DNA from: an uncultured Mollicutes bacterium
GTDB taxonomy: Bacteria > Bacillota_I > Bacilli_A > Acholeplasmatales > Anaeroplasmataceae
Length of the DNA stretch: 11,612 nt
Assembly (NCBI GenBank): GCA_937905855.1
Contig: CALCWU010000251.1
Span: forward strand, 1 to 11,612
Direction: 5' to 3'
The notes under the pieces were generated by a model. The model was not told the DNA's origin, did no database searches, and worked only from the letters and a program-made list of their open reading frames with translations. Positions 6,279 to 11,612 of the stretch are shown here, piece after piece (position 1 is the stretch's first letter; each line of letters begins with the position of its first letter). A program made the position numbers and the translations under genes.

Positions 6279-7649
6279 ATGATTAAGGATAAAATAAAAG
6301 TCTTGAATAACAATTCGTTATTTTTAGAGCTTTATTGCCTTATATTATGCATAATTGCAGTTGTTTGTTGGAAATATAGCTTTCTTGCAGGAATGATTAC
6401 AATTGTAAGCATAGCGGCAATTTCGCTTTTAATATTTAATGATTTCAAATATATGATACCTTGTGTATTATATTTTATGTTTTCTAATAATGATGGCTTT
6501 GAAGCTACAACTATACCAGTTTCATTAGTAGTATGTACAGGTGTTTTCTTTCTTGTTCTAATTATTTATTTAATTAGAAATAAAATACATTTAAGTAAGG
6601 TTAAATCGGCATTTGGTATTGCTCTTTTAGGAATTTCATGCGCACTTCCTTATTTTTGGCATAATATCATACCAAATGGTAAGGAAGGCCTTTATGTAAT
6701 GTATTTTGCTTGGTTTTTATATTTTGTTTTATATGTTTTATTTGCATCATCATTGAATAAAGATTCATTTAAAATGCTTGTTTATGCCTTTGAATATATG
6801 GCGATTTTATTAGCTTTGGAATGTGTTTTAAAGGTTTATGTATTGCATAAGGAAAATCCGACTGAAAATATTTTGAATTTTTGGTATTATTTAGGTTGGG
6901 GATTATGTAATGAGGCTGGCATAATGATGTGTGTTGGCTTACCATTTATCTTTATTAATATGCTTAAAAATAATAAAATAGCAAATATTATTATAGGTAA
7001 TATAAAACTTTTAATTATTTGTATTGGTATGTTTGTAACAGGAAGTAGAGGAACGTTTTTATTTGGGTATATTGAATTTTTATTGTTATACCTTCTTTAT
7101 ATGATAAAGACACCAAATAAGAAAAATAGTTTTGTTGGACTAGGATTTATTGCTGTTTTAATAATCATAATTGCTCAAATTAGTGTTGGTATTCCTAAAT
7201 TAATAAAAGATATTCGTAATTACTTATTTTTTAATGACTTGAATGATAATGGTAGAAAAGAATTATGGATGGATGCAATTAATATGTGGAAGAAGAACCC
7301 TATGCATATAATGTTTGGTGGTGGCTTGGTTTCTGAATTTTATACAGTTATGAGCTTCCATGGTATGGCTGAAGTATTTAAGGTATATCATTCAACTTTT
7401 TTTGAAACACTTGCCTGCTTTGGAATAGTTGGTGTGTTATTTTTAGTTATTCATTTAATTGAAAAATATCGTCAGTTATTAAAACTAGATAGGCCAACTG
7501 CGGGATTAATTTTAATATCATATATTATGGTAGGCTTATATGGAATGATTGATAATACATATTCAATGTATTATTATATGGTTTCACTTATTTTAATTAT
7601 GGCAACACTTGATAATTATGAAAAGTGTCAATTTTTGGAGAAATGTTAA
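6279..7649 (+). CDS. O-antigen ligase / Wzy polymerase-like polytopic membrane protein
   Basis: A 456-residue protein with about ten or more hydrophobic spans from residue 15 to 450, typical of the WaaL/Wzy superfamily that joins undecaprenyl-diphosphate-linked glycans to an acceptor or to each other at the outer face of the membrane. Family marks seen: TGSRGTFL with Arg257 in the span before the large extracytoplasmic loop, the loop segment NGRKELWMDAINMWKKNP (about 323-340) followed by FGGG, and the loop's end VYHSTFFETLACFGIVG with His371, equivalent to the functional His of the ligase family. Sequence alone does not separate polymerase from ligase; next to a polysaccharide operon, polymerase or teichoic/glycan ligase are both reasonable. 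AAGGAG (6261-6266) is 12 bases before the ATG, in the end of the yitT-like gene. Confidence 0.82.
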   Translation: MIKDKIKVLNNNSLFLELYCLILCIIAVVCWKYSFLAGMITIVSIAAISLLIFNDFKYMIPCVLYFMFSNNDGFEATTIPVSLVVCTGVFFLVLIIYLIRNKIHLSKVKSAFGIALLGISCALPYFWHNIIPNGKEGLYVMYFAWFLYFVLYVLFASSLNKDSFKMLVYAFEYMAILLALECVLKVYVLHKENPTENILNFWYYLGWGLCNEAGIMMCVGLPFIFINMLKNNKIANIIIGNIKLLIICIGMFVTGSRGTFLFGYIEFLLLYLLYMIKTPNKKNSFVGLGFIAVLIIIIAQISVGIPKLIKDIRNYLFFNDLNDNGRKELWMDAINMWKKNPMHIMFGGGLVSEFYTVMSFHGMAEVFKVYHSTFFETLACFGIVGVLFLVIHLIEKYRQLLKLDRPTAGLILISYIMVGLYGMIDNTYSMYYYMVSLILIMATLDNYEKCQFLEKC

Positions 7650-7677
7650 TTATAGTTAACATTTCTTTATTTTTTTT
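7639..7677 (+). terminator. Intrinsic terminator overlapping the O-antigen-ligase-like stop codon
   Basis: An 11-bp perfect stem AGAAATGTTAA (7639-7649) / TTAACATTTCT (7656-7666) includes the TAA stop in its left arm and is followed by TTATTTTTTTT (to 7677). It separates this unit from the next promoter. Confidence 0.88.
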
Positions 7678-7708
7678 GTAAAATAAAACGCTTATATTGC
7701 GATTTTTA

Positions 7709-7737
7709 TTGAAAAAAATATGTGAAAGTGATAAAAT
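7709..7737 (+). promoter_or_regulatory. Promoter of the polysaccharide operon
   Basis: TTGAAA (7709-7714), a 17-base spacer and TAAAAT (7732-7737) preceded by TGA, giving an extended -10. An alternative TATACT is at 7742-7747. AGGAGG at 7765-7770 follows. Confidence 0.75.
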
Positions 7738-7779
7738 ATTTTATACTCATATTTATGCATTTAAAGGAGGTACAATACT

Positions 7780-8286
7780 ATGCTTGATTATTTATTAGCT
7801 TTAATTGAAAAAAACATAATGTTAATATGCTTTGTAGTGCTAGTGCTTAGTATTGCTTCTCTTTACTCTAAAAACGCAAAAAAAGTACTTATATCTATAA
7901 CTGCTGTAATTGCTTCATATTTTGCAATGCTATGCCTTCAAAAGCTACATATAGGTCCAGATTCTTTTTATAATGCTACTTATAAATATGTTTATGCACT
8001 ATGTGCTGTATTTGAAAAGTTGACAGGCATTTTACCAGAACATAATTTGATTTTTATGCGTGTTTTTAGTTTGGCTACATTCCATACAATTGATGTTTTA
8101 TCAATTGTTATGTTCATTACATTTATTATAATTACAATTTGCAGAGTCATTAAACCTTTCTTTGTTAAAAATAATTTGATAAAGAAAGAAATAAATATAA
8201 AAAATAAAAATGAATATACTGTAAAGGAAGAAAAGAATTATATAACTTGCCCACTATTTATTCTTGAAGCTGCGTTTAGATGTTAA
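7780..8286 (+). CDS. Unrecognised membrane protein, first gene of the polysaccharide operon
   Basis: I do not recognise this 168-residue protein. The ATG has an excellent AAAGGAGG site (7763-7770) 9 bases upstream and a strong promoter. Hydrophobic spans are seen at about 12-30, 35-53 and 104-123, with a weaker one near 70-84; the segment between them contains HIGPDSFYNATYKYVYALC. After the last span comes a basic and polar tail (124-168) with NNLIKKEINIKNKNE, then a hydrophobic, cysteine-containing end (CPLFILEAAFRC) that could be an amphipathic helix. There is no signal sequence distinct from the first span and no motif of a Wzz chain-length regulator or kinase adaptor. Its position at the head of the operon before the initiating sugar transferase suggests a role in glycan assembly or its control, which is inference from location only. 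Confidence 0.75.
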   Translation: MLDYLLALIEKNIMLICFVVLVLSIASLYSKNAKKVLISITAVIASYFAMLCLQKLHIGPDSFYNATYKYVYALCAVFEKLTGILPEHNLIFMRVFSLATFHTIDVLSIVMFITFIIITICRVIKPFFVKNNLIKKEINIKNKNEYTVKEEKNYITCPLFILEAAFRC

Positions 8287-8298
8287 TCTAACTTTTTT
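8276..8298 (+). terminator. Weak terminator or attenuator after the first operon gene
   Basis: A 6-bp stem TTAGAT (8276-8281) / ATCTAA (8286-8291) with the loop GTTA is followed by C and TTTTTT (8293-8298). The TAA stop spans the loop and right arm. The stem is short and AT-rich, so partial termination is more likely than a full stop; no clear promoter follows before the next gene. Confidence 0.4.
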
Positions 8299-8355
8299 AG
8301 TGCGCGGTAAAGAGTATTTTTAATGATATTTGTTTTATGGAGGAATTATTAAGAC

Positions 8356-9171
8356 ATGCTTGATGAAAAGAATAAAAAGCATTTGATTAATGACCAAGCT
8401 AATGACAAAGTTGAACAAATTCATATTAATGGTGGTTTTATATATTTATTTATTAAACGTTCTTTTGATATGGTTTCATCTTTTATTGTATTATGTATTT
8501 TTGGTTGGTTTATATTATTGCTAATGCTTATTAAATGGCTTGAAGACTTTGGATCTAAAAGTTATACATTAGATATAATTGAAAACGATAAAGGCGAATA
8601 CTTATCAAAGAATGGGAAAAGGTATGACTGTATCGTTAAAAAAGATTCTAATGGAAAAAAAGATAAAACAGTCAAAGGACCGATTTATACGTCTATAAGA
8701 GTTGGAAAAAATGGAAGGTTAATAAAGTTTCATAAGATTAGGTCTATGTGTCCTGGTGCCGAACAAATGAAGGAAAAATTAATTGCTTATGGAATCAATG
8801 AAGCTGATGATCCAGCATTTAAATTGAAACATGATCCAAGAATTACAAAATTTGGAAGATTTTTAAGAAAAACTAGTCTTGATGAATTACCACAAATTTG
8901 GGATATATTTATTGGTAATATAAGTGTTGTTGGACCGAGATCTCCAATTCCAAGTGAGACTGCTAAATATACTGAGCATCAAATGCATAGATTAGATGTT
9001 AAAGGTGGTTTAATTTGTACGTGGCAGATAACCAAAAATAGAAATGATTTAACATTTGAACAATGGGTTGATTTAGATTTAGAATACATTAGAAAAAGAA
9101 GCCTATGGCTTGATTTTAAAATTATTTTGAAAGCTGTTTGGTTTGTATTGACTGACCATACAGGAGAATAG
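8356..9171 (+). CDS. Polyprenyl-phosphate sugar-1-phosphate transferase (initiating glycosyltransferase)
   Basis: A 271-residue bacterial sugar transferase (PF02397 type) that places a sugar-1-phosphate on undecaprenyl phosphate to start glycan assembly at the inner face of the membrane. Seen in order: KRSFD (34-38) and one hydrophobic membrane helix (39-60); GPIYTSIRVGKNGRLIKFHK (108-127) followed by IRSM; DPRITKFGRFLRKTSLDELP with the catalytic pair Asp176-Glu177; and GNISVVGPRSP. The C-terminal LDVKGGLICTWQ is also typical. Two oddities: residues 61-107 form a charged insertion of roughly 40 residues before GPIY, where relatives have only a short link; and the membrane helix lacks the Ser-Pro helix breaker usual in the re-entrant anchor. 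The donor sugar cannot be read from the sequence. GGAGGA (8339-8344) is 11 bases before the ATG. Confidence 0.93.
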   Translation: MLDEKNKKHLINDQANDKVEQIHINGGFIYLFIKRSFDMVSSFIVLCIFGWFILLLMLIKWLEDFGSKSYTLDIIENDKGEYLSKNGKRYDCIVKKDSNGKKDKTVKGPIYTSIRVGKNGRLIKFHKIRSMCPGAEQMKEKLIAYGINEADDPAFKLKHDPRITKFGRFLRKTSLDELPQIWDIFIGNISVVGPRSPIPSETAKYTEHQMHRLDVKGGLICTWQITKNRNDLTFEQWVDLDLEYIRKRSLWLDFKIILKAVWFVLTDHTGE

Positions 9172-9181
9172 AGGAGAATCT

Positions 9182-10324
9182 ATGGAACAAAATAAGATTA
9201 TAAAAGTAGCACAAGTTATTGGAAAAGCTGTAGATGGTGGAACAGAAGCATTTGCGATGAATTATTATCGAAATATTGATAGAAGTAAGGTTCAGTTCGA
9301 TTTTCTTGTTGAATCTACATCAAAAACTATTGATATAGATGAAATACGTTCTTTGGGAGGTAATGTTGTTATTATTCCCTCGTACAAAAATCCTTTAAAA
9401 TATATGAATACGTTAAAGAAAATTTTTAAACAAAATAAATACGATATTGTTCACTCTAATATGAATACATTGAGTGTTTTCACATTAAGAGCAGCTCAAA
9501 AGGCTGGCGTAAAAATAAGAATTGCCCATTCACACTCTACATCCAATTCAAAAGAACATATTAGGAATTTTGCTAAGTTAATTCTTAAACATTTCTCTAA
9601 ATTGTACGCAACAAATTATTTTTGTTGCTCTGAAGAAGCCGGAAGATGGCTATTTGGCAATAAACTGTATGATGCAAAAAAAGTTGAATTAATATATAAT
9701 GGTATTAATATTCAAAAATTTAAATTTGATAGTTTAACTAGGAAGAAATTAAGAAGCGAATATTCTATTAATGATAAAATTGTTTACGGACATGTTGGAA
9801 GAATGGTTTCACAAAAAAACCATATTTTACTATTAAAAATATTTGCAGAAATACACAAAAAACAAAAAAATGCCGTTTTACTTTTAGTTGGTGATGGTCC
9901 ATTAAAAAGTGAAATTATCAATCTTGCTGAAAAATTAAAAATAAGTGATAAAATTATTTTTGCTGGAACACATAAAGATGTTAGTTGCTTTTACGATATG
10001 ATGGATTGCTTTATATTCCCAAGCTTATATGAAGGACTAGGTATGACATTGATTGAGGCACAAATCAATGGCTTAGATTGTTTTGTGTCAAGTACTATTC
10101 CTAAATCAGCCATTATTAATACAAATGTGCTTACAATAGATTTGGATTCGTTGCCTGAAGAATGGGCTTTAAATATATTGAATTTTAGCAATAGCTATCA
10201 AAGAGAAAATGGATATATAAATTTTTTAAATTCAAATTATGATATTAAAATATGTGCTAAGCATTTAGAAGAATTGTATGAAAATATGGTTAATGAAAAA
10301 AATGAGGAGTTGCGTAATAAATGA
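9182..10324 (+). CDS. GT4-family glycosyltransferase (EpsF-like)
   Basis: A 380-residue cytosolic or membrane-associated GT-B glycosyltransferase that would add a sugar from a nucleotide donor to the lipid-linked chain. The N-terminal Rossmann domain opens with KVAQVIGKAVDGGTEAFAMN and MNYYRNID, typical of EpsF/CapM-like enzymes, and contains IAHSHS. The C-terminal domain starts near GHVGRMVSQKNH (about 203-214), has LLLVGDGPL, and carries the retaining-enzyme E-x7-E signature Glu284...Glu292 in EGLGMTLIEAQ. AGGAG (9172-9176) is 5 bases before the ATG and directly follows the sugar transferase stop, and its own TGA overlaps the next ATG (ATGA at 10321-10324), so the three genes are translated as one operon. 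The sugar specificity is unknown; GDP-linked sugars made by the downstream genes are a possibility only. Confidence 0.93.
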   Translation: MEQNKIIKVAQVIGKAVDGGTEAFAMNYYRNIDRSKVQFDFLVESTSKTIDIDEIRSLGGNVVIIPSYKNPLKYMNTLKKIFKQNKYDIVHSNMNTLSVFTLRAAQKAGVKIRIAHSHSTSNSKEHIRNFAKLILKHFSKLYATNYFCCSEEAGRWLFGNKLYDAKKVELIYNGINIQKFKFDSLTRKKLRSEYSINDKIVYGHVGRMVSQKNHILLLKIFAEIHKKQKNAVLLLVGDGPLKSEIINLAEKLKISDKIIFAGTHKDVSCFYDMMDCFIFPSLYEGLGMTLIEAQINGLDCFVSSTIPKSAIINTNVLTIDLDSLPEEWALNILNFSNSYQRENGYINFLNSNYDIKICAKHLEELYENMVNEKNEELRNK

Positions 10325-11612
10325 TTTTATTTCTTTCCCCTTATTTTGAATCTAAGCCTTGGGCTGGAAATGTTCTTCAAAGTATGTTTGATTGTCAGAA
10401 TGATGCTGGTGAGGCTTGGATTGTATCTGGATATAAAAACAAATCTTCAACAATAAAAAATGGAAGATATAAAGGACAAAGCTTGAGACATGTTTGGAGA
10501 AAGCATCCTGAACTATTTGGTAATTATCCAGATAAGGAATTTCCTTTATTAATTAAATTAATATCATCTAAAGATAATTTGAGTGTTCAGGTTCATCCTA
10601 ATGATGATTATGCATTAAAGACAAAAAATTCCCTTGGAAAATTTGAATGCTGGTATATATTACCTGAGACAACAGCAAAAAGTATTACTTTAGGAATAAA
10701 TGTTAAATCCTCTAGTGAACTTAAGGATGTTATTAAAAATAATATGATAGAAGATTTTCTTGTGAATAAAGAAATTAAACCAGATGATCTAATAGTAGTT
10801 GAACCTGGGACTGTTCATGCAATTCATGGTGAAACATTTTTACTTGAGGTTCAAGAATCATCTGATATTACATATCGTTTATATGATTATAATAGAATGC
10901 CTAAAAGAGAATTACATATTGATGATTGTCTAAACGTAATTGATTATAACGATCAAAAAAATAGAATATATAATTTTAAAGATGAAGATACATTTAAAAA
11001 TTCACATTTCAATATGTACAAGCTTTTAGTTAATGGTAATGAAAAATATGAAAATAAGGGCTTTGAAATTTTTTATATCATTAACGGTAGTGGAAAGGTT
11101 AATAAAACGGAGATAAAAAAAGGGGATTCGTTTATTTTAACTGCAAATTCTCAAAAAATAGAATTTGAAGGAAATTTAGAGATTATGGCTGTTATTCCTA
11201 AGCCTAAATCAAAGGAGCGTTTAAAAATGAGAAAGGTTGCTTTAGTTACTGGAGTAACAAACCAGGATGGGTATTATTTAACTAAATTATTACTTGAAAA
11301 GAATTATGAAGTTCATGGAATTATTCAATCATATTCACAATTGTCCTCATATTACCTTACTGAATTTTTAGATAATGATAATTATTTCACACATATTGGT
11401 GATTTAACAGATGCTTCAAATTTAAATAGAATTGTTGAATTTGTAAAAGCCGATGAAATCTATCATTTGGCATCACAATCACATGTTGATACATCATTTG
11501 ATATGCCTGAATATACAACAGAAGTTAATTCACTTGGAACCTTAAGACTTCTTGATGCAATTAAAAATAGTGAAATAAAAACAAATGAAGATATGTCAAA
11601 GCATACGTCTTT
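10321..11612 (+). CDS. Class I mannose-6-phosphate isomerase continuous with a GDP-mannose 4,6-dehydratase-like domain (3' partial)
   Basis: One frame is open from ATG 10321 to the window edge, 430 complete codons with no stop. Residues 1 to about 302 are a class I phosphomannose isomerase like Bacillus ManA (fructose-6-P to mannose-6-P): KPWAGNVL, zinc ligands Gln90, His92 (SVQVHPNDDYA), Glu109 (FECWY) and His166 (EPGTVHAIHG), catalytic Arg186 in TYRLYDYNR, and a C-terminal cupin half. Met303 onward is an extended SDR like GDP-mannose 4,6-dehydratase: MRKVALVTGVTNQDGYYL, HIGDLTDASNL, DEIYHLASQSHV, MPEYTTEVNSLGTLRLLDA. ManA homologues end at about 315 residues, so the seam is exactly where a stop would be expected, and AAAGGAG with a 9-base spacer precedes ATG 11227. 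The frame may therefore yield a fusion, a separate dehydratase, or both. Entry is by ATGA overlap with GAGGAG at 10304-10309. The dehydratase half is cut by the window end. Confidence 0.85.
   Translation, partial: MILFLSPYFESKPWAGNVLQSMFDCQNDAGEAWIVSGYKNKSSTIKNGRYKGQSLRHVWRKHPELFGNYPDKEFPLLIKLISSKDNLSVQVHPNDDYALKTKNSLGKFECWYILPETTAKSITLGINVKSSSELKDVIKNNMIEDFLVNKEIKPDDLIVVEPGTVHAIHGETFLLEVQESSDITYRLYDYNRMPKRELHIDDCLNVIDYNDQKNRIYNFKDEDTFKNSHFNMYKLLVNGNEKYENKGFEIFYIINGSGKVNKTEIKKGDSFILTANSQKIEFEGNLEIMAVIPKPKSKERLKMRKVALVTGVTNQDGYYLTKLLLEKNYEVHGIIQSYSQLSSYYLTEFLDNDNYFTHIGDLTDASNLNRIVEFVKADEIYHLASQSHVDTSFDMPEYTTEVNSLGTLRLLDAIKNSEIKTNEDMSKHTS
11211..11229 (+). promoter_or_regulatory. Internal ribosome binding site and ATG for the dehydratase domain
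   Basis: AAAGGAG (11211-11217) stands 9 bases before ATG 11227, the exact natural N-terminus of GDP-mannose 4,6-dehydratases (MRKVALVTG). The strength and spacing equal those of the real starts in this operon, yet the ATG is in frame with the upstream isomerase and no stop intervenes. Confidence 0.65.

Noticed and set aside
9991..10191. 66-residue minus-strand frame
   Set aside because: It lies fully inside the GT4 glycosyltransferase gene, opposite a well conserved region with the E-x7-E motif, and is an antisense shadow.
1..11612. tRNA or rRNA genes, CRISPR arrays, insertion sequences, mycoplasma genetic code
   Set aside because: No cloverleaf or rRNA-like stretches, no regularly spaced repeats and no transposase-like frames were seen; TGA serves as a stop (10322-10324) while Trp is TGG.

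Overview
The window is AT-rich, densely coded and entirely plus-strand, with Shine-Dalgarno sites of the AGGAGG type, intrinsic hairpin/T-tract terminators and TTGACA/TATAAT-like promoters. This points to a low-GC Bacillota lineage, plausibly a gut Erysipelotrichia/Mollicutes-related group; that placement is inference from composition and gene style. TGG encodes Trp throughout and TGA is used as a stop at 10322-10324, so the mycoplasma code is not in use.

Layout. (1) 1-1149: the C-terminal part of a helical, probably TPR-type transcriptional regulator running in from the left, a terminator, then a separately promoted 60-residue exported peptide or small lipoprotein with its own terminator. 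(2) 1192-3937: a self-contained unit for pyruvate phosphate dikinase (ppdK), every catalytic residue in place. (3) 3938-5375: a decayed stretch surrounding a divergent PlsY-type acyltransferase, with a relic of an SPFH/band-7 (slipin) gene directly after its stop and a nested inverted-repeat structure ending in a terminator. (4) 5352-7677: a two-gene unit of a YitT-family membrane protein and an O-antigen-ligase/Wzy-like membrane protein. (5) 7709 to the right edge: the start of a polysaccharide operon with a strong extended -10 promoter, encoding an unrecognised membrane protein, a polyprenyl-phosphate sugar-1-phosphate transferase (initiating enzyme), a GT4 glycosyltransferase, and one continuous reading frame joining a class I mannose-6-phosphate isomerase to a GDP-mannose 4,6-dehydratase-like domain.

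How the genes fit together. The right-hand genes supply the first step (lipid-linked sugar phosphate), a chain-extending transferase and GDP-mannose-derived deoxysugar precursors; the O-antigen-ligase-like protein just upstream is a plausible polymerase or ligase for the same glycan although it sits in a separate transcription unit. The phosphomannomutase and GDP-mannose pyrophosphorylase needed between the two fused activities are not in the window.

Most interesting points: the ManA-dehydratase reading frame, which has an ordinary ribosome binding site and ATG at the seam, so that it looks like two operon genes whose stop codon is missing; the regulator plus small exported peptide pair, laid out like RRNPP-type peptide signalling; the atypical sugar transferase (long insertion, no helix-breaking proline); and the nested, mutually exclusive RNA folds at 5162-5295.
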